NCBI RefSeq assembly: GCF_016106035.1
Contig: NZ_JADKPZ010000011.1
Coordinates: forward strand, 28,056 to 92,055
Direction: 5' to 3'
DNA from: Arcobacter vandammei
GTDB lineage: Bacteria; Campylobacterota; Campylobacteria; Campylobacterales; Arcobacteraceae
DNA: 64,000 nucleotides
Shown here: positions 9,885 to 17,219 of the stretch, one piece after another
Layout of the letters: every line of letters begins with the position of its first letter
Position numbering within the stretch: position 1 is the first letter of the stretch
Position numbers and translations under genes: made by a program
Notes under the pieces: model-generated
The model's input: the letters and a program-made list of their open reading frames with translations, nothing else
What the model was told of the DNA's origin: nothing
Databases searched by the model: none

Positions 9885-11617
9885 AAAATTTCCTTTATCT
9901 CTGGAGTTCTTAAGTTATCAATTAAAATAACGACTTCCTCTGGTACTTTTGATGTAAATTTTGAAACGATAATAGAAATAAAAATATTTAATATAGCTCC
10001 AACAACACCAATTCCTATAGGCATAATACCAAATAAATATTTATCATAAGAGTAAAGATCATTTTCTATAAAACAAAAATAGATTATATATACTAAAATA
10101 AACAATAAAGATACTATTAAACCAGAAATTGCTCCCTCTTTTGTAATATTTTTACTAAATATCCCAAGAACAATTGTAGGAAAAAGAGTCCCTGCTAAAA
10201 TAGTAAAGGATATTGTAATTGTCTCTATTATAGAGTAATTTGGTATTGTAAAAAATGTAGCTAGAGAGATAATAGCTAAAAGAAATATTTTTGAGAAAAT
10301 CTTATATCTTTTTGTGTTATAAGCTATATCTTTCTCTTCAAAGAAGATAAGTATAGAGTTTGTACTAATTAAGATTAATCCAGTCATAGTTGATAAGGCT
10401 GCTGCTAAAGCACCAGCTAAAATTAGAGCAACAGTCCAGTTTGGAAGATTTGCTATTTCTGGATTAATCAAAGTTTGAATATCTGGATTTATATAAAGTT
10501 CGTTTGAAGAAGAGTTATTTATTTGTATTTTACTATCTTGATTTTTGTCAGTAAATTCAACTTCTTTTATATTTTGCCAAATATCAAGCCATTTCCCATT
10601 GTTATCTAATCCATTTGGATGTTTTATTTCTCCATTTATAAAGGCTTCATATTCAACATTTTGAGTATGTTTGATACTGTTTATTTTTGATAATGCACCT
10701 AAAGGTGACATTGCTGTATAAATTATAGCAATAAAAACCAAAGCCCAAAAAGCTGATTTTCTTGTATCATTTACACTTGGAGTCGATATAAACTTCACTA
10801 AAATATGAGGTAAGGCTGCAACTCCTAACATAAGTGATAATGAAATTGTAAAAATATCAAGAAGTCCAAGAGCTTTTGTATAGGAAAATCCGTAATCTTC
10901 TAAACTACTATCTAAAACATGAAGTAAATAGCTTCCTTGCTCTATTGTTTTAATTCCTGAATCAAAAATAAAATTTGTTTTTGAAAATAGAGCAAGTTGA
11001 GGAATAAAACCATTTGTAAGCTCTAAAGATAGAAATATTATAGGAGTTATAAATGCAAATAAAATAATCATATATTGTGCAATTTGAGTATAAGTAACTT
11101 GTCTTATTCCACCAAAAAGTGAATATAAAAAGGCAACAAAAATTGCAACAACAAGGGCTATATCTTTATCTATTTGAAAAATTCTTGAAAATACTATTCC
11201 AATACCTTTAATTTGTGCAGAGATATAAATAAAAGAGACAATAATTATAATAAAAATTGTCAAATTTCTAGCAAATTTTGAGTAGTATCTAGCTTCTATA
11301 AATTCACTTAAATGAAACTTTCCAAATTTTCTTAAATAAGGAACAATTAAAAGAGCTAAAAGTACAAATCCACCAGTAAAACCCATAATATATGCTGAAC
11401 CAGAAAAACCTAAAAGAGATATTGTTCCAGCAAGTGCTACAAAAGTAACAGCACTTATAAAATCAACTGCAATTGAAACACCATTTACTACAGGACTAAA
11501 AGAGTTTTTTGCAATATAAAAATCTTTTGTTGAACTAGATTTTGTCCATAAAGCAAGACCAAAATATATTGTAAATGATACACCAACTAGAAGATAAATT
11601 AAAGATTGAAGTTCCAT
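9881..11617 (-). CDS. Sodium:solute symporter, DUF4212-associated subfamily
   Basis: A 578-residue sodium:solute symporter with about 13 hydrophobic helices, clearly more distant from the two ActP copies. It has IAVDFISAVTFVALAGTISLLGFSG near residue 50 and MLGVAALPHILVKFISTPSV mid-protein. A hydrophilic insertion at about residues 310-390, rich in Asn, Asp and Lys, is typical of this larger subfamily. Two bases upstream is a DUF4212 gene, its usual small partner. Family members are annotated as acetate or other carboxylate symporters; the substrate here is not certain. It heads the unit that continues into the DUF294 protein and exonuclease. Confidence 0.85.
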   Translation of the reverse strand: MELQSLIYLLVGVSFTIYFGLALWTKSSSTKDFYIAKNSFSPVVNGVSIAVDFISAVTFVALAGTISLLGFSGSAYIMGFTGGFVLLALLIVPYLRKFGKFHLSEFIEARYYSKFARNLTIFIIIIVSFIYISAQIKGIGIVFSRIFQIDKDIALVVAIFVAFLYSLFGGIRQVTYTQIAQYMIILFAFITPIIFLSLELTNGFIPQLALFSKTNFIFDSGIKTIEQGSYLLHVLDSSLEDYGFSYTKALGLLDIFTISLSLMLGVAALPHILVKFISTPSVNDTRKSAFWALVFIAIIYTAMSPLGALSKINSIKHTQNVEYEAFINGEIKHPNGLDNNGKWLDIWQNIKEVEFTDKNQDSKIQINNSSSNELYINPDIQTLINPEIANLPNWTVALILAGALAAALSTMTGLILISTNSILIFFEEKDIAYNTKRYKIFSKIFLLAIISLATFFTIPNYSIIETITISFTILAGTLFPTIVLGIFSKNITKEGAISGLIVSLLFILVYIIYFCFIENDLYSYDKYLFGIMPIGIGVVGAILNIFISIIVSKFTSKVPEEVVILIDNLRTPEIKEIL

Positions 11618-11619
11618 TA

Positions 11620-11880
11620 TTACTCGCTTATAGAGTATTTTTGTTCAATTTTAGATATTTTTCTGATATAGATAAAAATAATAAGAATAAAAAAGAGTAT
11701 TGAACCTTGATTTGCTAAAAAGAATCCAAATTTTACACCAAAGAATTCAAATTGATTTAGGAAATTTGCTCCAAAAATAGCAAGTCCAAAAGTGATAATT
11801 GCCCAAGCAAGTAACAATTTTGCAATAAGTAAAAGATTCTCTTTCCAGTATTGTTGTGCAAAACTTTGCTCTTTGTTCAC
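11620..11880 (-). CDS. DUF4212 small symporter subunit
   Basis: An 86-residue protein with two membrane helices (about residues 16-36 and 47-70) and the QQYWKENL N-terminus characteristic of DUF4212 proteins. These are encoded directly ahead of the matching sodium:solute symporters and are considered accessory subunits. The upstream sequence TTAGGAGCTATTAGTG places a GGAG box before the start. It lies downstream of the two-component genes, probably from a separate promoter in the 75-base spacer. Confidence 0.82.
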   Translation of the reverse strand: MNKEQSFAQQYWKENLLLIAKLLLAWAIITFGLAIFGANFLNQFEFFGVKFGFFLANQGSILFFILIIFIYIRKISKIEQKYSISE

Positions 11881-11955
11881 TAATAGCTCCTAATAAAAAT
11901 ATAAGATTATATTGTTTTTTAGTAGCAAAAACATAGCAAAGAGCTATGTTTTTAT

Positions 11956-12618
11956 TTAAGCAGAGTAGTATCTATCTATTTTATATCCAAGACCTCTAAT
12001 ATTTTTTATAAAATCCTCTTTTAAAGATTTTTTTAGCCTTGAAATTTCAGCTCTAATTGTAGGATTGTCAATATTTTCAGCATCCCAAACATCAACTCTA
12101 AATCTTTCAAAATCTACAATCATATTTATATTTAAAGCTAAAATATGAATAATTTCAAGTTGTTTTTTTGTAAGATTTTGTGGTTCTCCATTGAAATATA
12201 GAGTTTGTTTATCTTTTGAGTAAGAGTAATTTTCAGAAAATCTAATATGACTTGTATTATTTTGCTCTTTTTTTAGAATTTGATTTATTTTAATTCCTAG
12301 TTCACCTAGATGAAAAGGTTTTTTTAAATACTCTCTAGCTCCCAAATTATATGCTTTTGTAATATCTTCTATATCAATTTGAGCAGAAATAAAAATTGTT
12401 GGAATATGAATCTTTCTAAGATTTAGTTCATTTAAAATTGAAAAACCATCTATATTTGGTACATTTACATCAAGTATTAATAAATCATAACTTTTTTCAA
12501 TATTATTTAAAACTTCTGCTCCATCCATAAAGCTTTCAACCATATGCCCAATTCCCCTTAAATATTCGCTAATAGCACTATTTAACATTAATTCATCTTC
12601 AAGAAGTAATATCTTCAT
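11956..12618 (-). CDS. OmpR/PhoB-type response regulator
   Basis: A 220-residue DNA-binding response regulator. The receiver domain (1-115) has the acidic pair in LLLEDE, the phosphoacceptor Asp in LILDVNVP and the conserved Lys in LKKPF; a winged-helix effector domain follows, ending in the usual RGLGYKID. It overlaps the upstream histidine kinase by 20 bases, so the two form a cognate pair. Position just upstream of the DUF4212/symporter unit suggests control of carboxylate uptake, which is inference. Confidence 0.9.
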   Translation of the reverse strand: MKILLLEDELMLNSAISEYLRGIGHMVESFMDGAEVLNNIEKSYDLLILDVNVPNIDGFSILNELNLRKIHIPTIFISAQIDIEDITKAYNLGAREYLKKPFHLGELGIKINQILKKEQNNTSHIRFSENYSYSKDKQTLYFNGEPQNLTKKQLEIIHILALNINMIVDFERFRVDVWDAENIDNPTIRAEISRLKKSLKEDFIKNIRGLGYKIDRYYSA

Positions 12619-14182
12619 TTATTTTAAACCTATATATAAATTTTGTCTCTTTTGTGTCAGATTGAATATCGATTATAACTAAATTCTTATCACAAATCTC
12701 TTTTACGATTTTTAAACCTAAACCAAAACCACCTCGAGCTTGATTTTCTCTATAAAAATCATCAAAGATTTTATCTACACTCTCAATTTGTTTTGAGTTT
12801 GTTGTCACACTAAACTCTATTTCATCATCACTTAAATAAATAAGTTTAACAAAAATAGGAGACTTACTAAATGAGTATTTTACAGCATTAGATAGATTAT
12901 TATCTATAACTCTTTGAAGTTCTGTTTGATTAAACTTTAAATAAACATCATCTTCAATATTTTTTATAAAATATAGAGAGTTTGATTTTACAATCTCTTC
13001 AAAGAAGTCCATTCTATCTTTTAATACTTTTGAAAATTCTATATACTCTTTTTCATAAATTACTCTATTTTTTTTGATTAAGTATGATAAATCATCATAA
13101 ATATATTGAATTGTTTTTGAACCAGATTCTATATTTGTAATATAGTTATTGTCTGGAATTTTCATTTTTAATAGGTCTATATTTGTTCGTATAATTGCTA
13201 AAGGAGTATTTATTTCATGAACAGAGTTTTTTAAAAACTGCTTTTGAGATTCTACAAGATTAGATAGCTCTTTTGTTTTTTCATTAACTTTTGTTTCCAA
13301 ATTTTTATTTAACTCTTCAAGCATTGAACTTTTTAGCTTCATATTTGTCATAGCATCATTTGCATAATTTGCAATTACTTTAAATTCACCAAAAATAATT
13401 CTACTTTGATTTATTGGGTCATTATTTTTTTGAGACTCTTTGAAATAATTTCCTATCTCTTTTACATCATTTACAATTAAAATAGTTGCATTTTTGTAGA
13501 TAAATATAGAGTATAAAATAAGTAAAATTGTAAGGGAAGTTATTTGAAGAGTATAGTTTGAAATCTTTTTGTTATACTCTTCTTCTTTTTGTTTTATTAA
13601 TCTATCAATTTCATCAAGATAAACACCTTTTCCTAATGTCCAAGCCCATTTATTATAGGAATTTACATAAGATAGCTTATTTGTCTCTTTTGAAGCTTCT
13701 GGTTTTGTCCAAAAGTAGTTTACATAACCACCATTTTCATTTTTTGATTCATTTATTAACTCTAAAATTGGAAATTTACCTATTGAATCTTTAAAATTCA
13801 AAAAATTCTTACCAATATTTAGTTTTTCATTTGAACTTAATATTACATTTCCATCAAAATCATAAATAAAAATATACTCATTTGGATTGTCGCTTAATTT
13901 AAGTTGGTTTATTGCTAAAATAACATCTTTTTTAATATCTTCTTCAGATTTTAAATCTATATTTTGTTTGTAATAGTAATCGATAAATTTAATTACATAA
14001 TCAACATGATTTTTAAGTAGAGCTTTTTGATTATTTGTATAATCTGTTTTTAATGTATGAATTTTTTCTTGTAGCTCTTCGTGAGCATTGTTTATAATTG
14101 TAAAGGTGAAAAATGAGATTAGTATTATAATAAAAACTATACTATAAACTATTAAGTGATATAGACTTTTTGCTTTTAACAT
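12599..14182 (-). CDS. Cache-domain sensor histidine kinase
   Basis: A 527-residue membrane sensor kinase. Helix 1 is at about residues 10-30; a periplasmic single Cache domain (YVNSYNKWAWTLGKGVY is its typical tail) runs to about 205; helix 2 is at about 210-230; then come a linker coiled coil, the dimerisation helix with VHEINTPLA carrying the phosphoacceptor His near 320, an N box (DNNLSNAVKY) and a G box (GGFGLGLKIV). The Cache type present commonly binds small organic acids, which would fit the neighbouring symporters, but the ligand is not shown. The partner regulator overlaps its 3' end. No promoter was identified in the short AT-rich spacer toward the tRNA array. Confidence 0.9.
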   Translation of the reverse strand: MLKAKSLYHLIVYSIVFIIILISFFTFTIINNAHEELQEKIHTLKTDYTNNQKALLKNHVDYVIKFIDYYYKQNIDLKSEEDIKKDVILAINQLKLSDNPNEYIFIYDFDGNVILSSNEKLNIGKNFLNFKDSIGKFPILELINESKNENGGYVNYFWTKPEASKETNKLSYVNSYNKWAWTLGKGVYLDEIDRLIKQKEEEYNKKISNYTLQITSLTILLILYSIFIYKNATILIVNDVKEIGNYFKESQKNNDPINQSRIIFGEFKVIANYANDAMTNMKLKSSMLEELNKNLETKVNEKTKELSNLVESQKQFLKNSVHEINTPLAIIRTNIDLLKMKIPDNNYITNIESGSKTIQYIYDDLSYLIKKNRVIYEKEYIEFSKVLKDRMDFFEEIVKSNSLYFIKNIEDDVYLKFNQTELQRVIDNNLSNAVKYSFSKSPIFVKLIYLSDDEIEFSVTTNSKQIESVDKIFDDFYRENQARGGFGLGLKIVKEICDKNLVIIDIQSDTKETKFIYRFKINEDITS

Positions 14183-14255
14183 TTAAACCTGCGACTTTTT
14201 AATAATATAAGATAATAATAGCTAGATTTTTATAATAAAGAAGTTATATGAAAAA

Positions 14256-14332
14256 TGGCGCGGCCAACGAGACTCGAACTCGCGACCTCCTGCGTGACAG
14301 GCAGGCATTCTAACCAACTAAACTATGGCCGC
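14256..14332 (-). tRNA. tRNA-Asp(GTC), copy 2 of array
   Basis: The minus strand gives a 77-nt cloverleaf starting GCGGCCA, with anticodon loop CTGTCAC (anticodon GTC), T loop TTCGAGT, closing TGGCCGC, G and an encoded CCA. It is identical to the copy at 14637-14713. It is the last tRNA in the transcript. Confidence 0.97.
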
Positions 14333-14345
14333 ACCTTTTAAATAA

Positions 14346-14421
14346 TGGTGGTCGATATAAGACTCGAACTTATGACATCTACCTTGTAAGGGTAGCGCTC
14401 TACCAACTGAGCTAATCGACC
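14346..14421 (-). tRNA. tRNA-Val(TAC), copy 2 of array
   Basis: A 76-nt cloverleaf starting GGTCGAT, anticodon loop CTTACAA (anticodon TAC), encoded CCA. Its T stem is ATAAG/CTTAT, whereas the other copy has GCAAG/CTTGC: two compensated base-pair changes that preserve pairing. Confidence 0.97.
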
Positions 14422-14447
14422 AAAGGGGAAAGTTGTATAATTGACCT

Positions 14448-14522
14448 TGGTGACCCCTAGGGGATTCGAACCCCTGTGGCATGGATGAAAACCATGAATC
14501 CTAACCGTTAGATGAAGGGGCC
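14448..14522 (-). tRNA. tRNA-Glu(TTC), copy 2 of array
   Basis: A 75-nt cloverleaf starting GGCCCCT, anticodon loop TTTTCAT (anticodon TTC), encoded CCA. Its sequence matches the copy at 14825-14899. Confidence 0.97.
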
Positions 14523-14542
14523 AAGTTATACAACAATAAAAG

Positions 14543-14618
14543 TGGTGACCCGTGATGGATTCGAACCATCGGCCTCCTCATTAAAAGTGAGATGCTCTAC
14601 CGACTGAGCTAACGAGTC
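14543..14618 (-). tRNA. tRNA-Lys(TTT), copy 2 of array
   Basis: A 76-nt cloverleaf starting GACTCGT, anticodon loop CTTTTAA (anticodon TTT), encoded CCA. Its sequence matches the copy at 14919-14994. Confidence 0.97.
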
Positions 14619-14636
14619 AAAAACAAAAAAGAAAAA

Positions 14637-14713
14637 TGGCGCGGCCAACGAGACTCGAACTCGCGACCTCCTGCGTGACAGGCAGGCATTCTAACCAACT
14701 AAACTATGGCCGC
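14637..14713 (-). tRNA. tRNA-Asp(GTC), copy 1 of array
   Basis: Same 77-nt tRNA-Asp as at 14256-14332: anticodon GTC in loop CTGTCAC, encoded CCA. It closes the first Lys-Glu-Val-Asp block. Confidence 0.97.
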
Positions 14714-14726
14714 ACCTTTTAATTTA

Positions 14727-14802
14727 TGGTGGTCGATGCAAGACTCGAACTTGCGACATCTACCTTGTAAGGGTAGCGCTCTACCAACTGAGCTAATCGA
14801 CC
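14727..14802 (-). tRNA. tRNA-Val(TAC), copy 1 of array
   Basis: A 76-nt tRNA-Val with anticodon TAC and a GCAAG/CTTGC T stem. This is more G+C-rich than the second copy and differs from it by two compensated pairs. Confidence 0.97.
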
Positions 14803-14824
14803 ATTAAAGTTACATATTTGACCT

Positions 14825-14899
14825 TGGTGACCCCTAGGGGATTCGAACCCCTGTGGCATGGATGAAAACCATGAATCCTAACCGTTAGATGAAGGGGCC
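14825..14899 (-). tRNA. tRNA-Glu(TTC), copy 1 of array
   Basis: A 75-nt tRNA-Glu, anticodon TTC, encoded CCA, second in the transcript after tRNA-Lys. Confidence 0.97.
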
Positions 14900-14918
14900 A
14901 AGTATGTAACAATAAAAG

Positions 14919-14994
14919 TGGTGACCCGTGATGGATTCGAACCATCGGCCTCCTCATTAAAAGTGAGATGCTCTACCGACTGAGCTAACGAGTC
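14919..14994 (-). tRNA. tRNA-Lys(TTT), copy 1 of array
   Basis: A 76-nt tRNA-Lys, anticodon TTT, encoded CCA. It is the first tRNA after the promoter at 15032-15060. Confidence 0.97.
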
Positions 14995-15031
14995 ATTTCC
15001 GTTTTAAGTGTTTTACTTAAATTGGACTGGA

Positions 15032-15060
15032 ATTATAGTGCAAAATATTTTAATTGTCAA
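15032..15060 (-). promoter_or_regulatory. Consensus sigma-70 promoter of the tRNA array
   Basis: On the minus strand TTGACA (15055-15060) and TATAAT (15032-15037) are separated by exactly 17 bp, a textbook match to both hexamers. This is striking because promoters in this phylum usually lack a recognisable -35. The -35 lies inside the last codons of cinA. The start point would fall about 30 bases before tRNA-Lys. Confidence 0.8.
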
Positions 15061-15556
15061 GAGTTTTTTTGATAAATTTCAAAATTTCTTTCAAAGATTG
15101 TTTTGCAGCTTGTTCTTGCACCTCTTCTCTTGAACCTTTAAAGTGGTGTATATCTACCATTTTACGGGCTTTATTATCAGAAATTCCAATTACAACTGTA
15201 CCAACAGGTTTATTTATTGTTCCACCATTTGGTCCTGCAATTCCAGAGATTGCAATAGCAAAATCTGCTTCAAATTTAGAAATAGCACCATCAAGCATCT
15301 CATTTACAACTTCAATACTAACAGCTCCAAACTTTTCTAAAGTCTCATTTTTTACATTTAACTCTTGATTTTTAATCTTATTTGAATAAGTTACAATACT
15401 ACCATTAAAAATATCACTGCTTCCACTAATTTTTGTAATCATACTTGCAACTAATCCACCTGTGCAAGATTCTGCTGTTGTGATTGATTTATTGTGTTTT
15501 CGTAAAAGTTCTTGAAGTTCTATCATATTGTTTGTAGAAAATATATTATCGTACAT
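15050..15556 (-). CDS. CinA-family amidohydrolase domain (PncC-type)
   Basis: A 168-residue stand-alone CinA C-terminal domain, the nicotinamide-nucleotide amidase that deamidates NMN to nicotinate mononucleotide in pyridine nucleotide recycling. Family landmarks: TAESCTGGLVASMIT near residue 22 (catalytic Ser-containing region), GSIVTYSN and AISGIAGPNGG. The molybdopterin-binding N-terminal half of full CinA is absent, as in E. coli YgaD/PncC. Its 3' end contains the -35 of the tRNA promoter. Start context is weak (GGAAT upstream), but the ATG at 15556 has no better alternative. Confidence 0.88.
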   Translation of the reverse strand: MYDNIFSTNNMIELQELLRKHNKSITTAESCTGGLVASMITKISGSSDIFNGSIVTYSNKIKNQELNVKNETLEKFGAVSIEVVNEMLDGAISKFEADFAIAISGIAGPNGGTINKPVGTVVIGISDNKARKMVDIHHFKGSREEVQEQAAKQSLKEILKFIKKTLDN

Positions 15557-15650
15557 AAAATTCCTAAATAGTTTAAAATATAGTTTAAAGGATTTTAGAA
15601 AAAAGTATATAAAATAGAGATAAATTTAAATGATAGTTTTTAAAAGAATG

Positions 15651-15679
15651 TTTTTAGAAGAGTAAAACTCCTCTAAAAA
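15651..15679. terminator. Terminator hairpin after mqo
   Basis: TTTTTAGAAGAG, loop TAAAA, CTCCTCTAAAAA: a 12-bp stem with one mismatch, abutting the mqo stop at 15680. The flanking A and T runs let it work on either strand; it most likely ends mqo on the minus strand. Confidence 0.75.
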
Positions 15680-17038
15680 TTATTTATCATCTGTAAAGTC
15701 AGCTAAGAATTGATCTTCGTAGAAAGTTTTACCTAAATAGCTAGTTACTAGTTTAATATCTCTTTCTGCATTTCCTAAACAAGAAGTTGCCCCTGGAGAT
15801 GGAGTCATATTAAATATAATTCCTTTTTCTTCAGTAATAGAAGCTTCACCAAGCATAAGTTTTTGCTCTTTTTTATTTAGTACTTGTGGTCTTACTCCAC
15901 CAAATCCTTTTGCATATTCAATATCTTCAACACTTAATGATGGTACAATTTTTTGTGCATCTTTAACAAATAGTTTTTTATTAATTCCAGGTACTTCAAA
16001 TAAGAAGTTTTTAAAGATATAGTTTCTAATATCACTATCTTTTAATAAATCCCAGAAAATTTTTATAATATTTCCATCTAAGTTTAGAGTTTTTAAGCAT
16101 TGGAATAAAGATTTTCCACCTTTGTATCTCTCAAGAACTAAAAGTGCAAGAGCTGTTGGTCCAAATCTTGTTTTTCCATCACATAAAATATCTGGATCTC
16201 CATGAAGTGCAGCAAATGGAAGTTTATCATTTTGTACCATATAAACTTTTCCATTTAAATATGTACCATTTGTAATATAGAATGATCCAGCCATAGAAAG
16301 TGATCCCATATATTTACCATATCCCATTTTATGAGCTAAATATAGTGAGTGAGCTCCAGCATTTACAACAACAAAATCAGCTGTATAAACTGTTCCATTT
16401 TTTGTAGTTAATTTGAATTTATCACCAATTTTTTCTATCTCATCAACTTCAGAATTAAAATATACATCAGTTATTTTTTCTGTATTTGCATTTTGTCCAG
16501 CTTTTACAAGCTCTTTTGTCATTGCACCAAAATCAACAGTTGTATATTGATCATTTGTACCCATAGCAACAATTGGTTCTGGTCTATCTTTTGTTCTTTC
16601 TTTATCTGCATAAACTAAAAGTGGCTCTTTCTCTCTTAACGCCTCTTTATCCCAAAGCTCTAAATATGGGAAAATTTCTTTAAATTTATTATATCTATCT
16701 GTAATAAATTGTACTTCTTTTTCTCCAACTCCTAAAGCCATTTTTTGATGTTTGAACATAATTTTATCTTGTAAATCATACATAAGATTGAATTTCTCAA
16801 TCATTTTTGCTGTTCTTTTTGTAATTTTTGCTTTATCAAAAGTATAGTTTGTCTCAATATCCCCAACGTGGATTGTTTGAGAGTTACTTGTTCCTTTAGA
16901 GTTTAAAGTTGCAAGTGCCTCATACTTTTCAAGTAAACAAATACTATTAACATCAGAATATTTTGCTAATTCAAAGAATAAAGCAGCTCCTGAAATTCCT
17001 CCACCAACAATTACGACTTCATAGTGTTTTTCGCTCAT
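15680..17038 (-). CDS. mqo: Malate:quinone oxidoreductase-like FAD enzyme
   Basis: A 452-residue FAD-dependent dehydrogenase. The N-terminus EVVIVGGGISGAALFFELAK is the dinucleotide-binding GxGxxG fold; later VVVNAGAHS and GFGGVRPQ segments belong to the same family. The length matches the short Mqo of Helicobacter pylori (about 450 residues) rather than the 530-550-residue enterobacterial enzyme. Mqo oxidises malate to oxaloacetate at the inner face of the membrane and passes electrons to the quinone pool, part of the TCA cycle with the OOR complex encoded at 37037-39919. Another 2-hydroxyacid dehydrogenase of this fold cannot be fully excluded. It is divergent from ileS and ends at a terminator. 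Confidence 0.82.
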   Translation of the reverse strand: MSEKHYEVVIVGGGISGAALFFELAKYSDVNSICLLEKYEALATLNSKGTSNSQTIHVGDIETNYTFDKAKITKRTAKMIEKFNLMYDLQDKIMFKHQKMALGVGEKEVQFITDRYNKFKEIFPYLELWDKEALREKEPLLVYADKERTKDRPEPIVAMGTNDQYTTVDFGAMTKELVKAGQNANTEKITDVYFNSEVDEIEKIGDKFKLTTKNGTVYTADFVVVNAGAHSLYLAHKMGYGKYMGSLSMAGSFYITNGTYLNGKVYMVQNDKLPFAALHGDPDILCDGKTRFGPTALALLVLERYKGGKSLFQCLKTLNLDGNIIKIFWDLLKDSDIRNYIFKNFLFEVPGINKKLFVKDAQKIVPSLSVEDIEYAKGFGGVRPQVLNKKEQKLMLGEASITEEKGIIFNMTPSPGATSCLGNAERDIKLVTSYLGKTFYEDQFLADFTDDK

Positions 17039-17162
17039 TTTCCTATCCTATATTTTTTTTGTCAAAATTTGGCAAAGATTTTAGCATATAAATTTTTAAA
17101 TGTTATATAAATTATTAGATTTATATATTATTTTAAGCTATTAAATTAAGAATTTAAACAAA

Positions 17163-17174
17163 TTTAGATAGAAT
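17163..17174 (+). promoter_or_regulatory. Extended -10 promoter upstream of ileS
   Basis: TTTAGATAGAAT, with -10 TAGAAT, about 45 bases before the ileS ATG. The same TTTAGnTAnAAT form recurs before rpsB, the 35474 ABC gene and the 40061 gene, and is the usual promoter style of this phylum (weak or absent -35). Confidence 0.5.
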
Positions 17175-17219
17175 AATTGCTTAAAATATAGTTACAAATA
17201 ACAAAACTAAGGTGATATA

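Noticed and set aside
14256..14994. Regular repeats of about 380 bases, considered as a CRISPR or mobile array.
   Set aside because: The repeats are tRNA genes with cloverleaf folds and encoded CCA ends.
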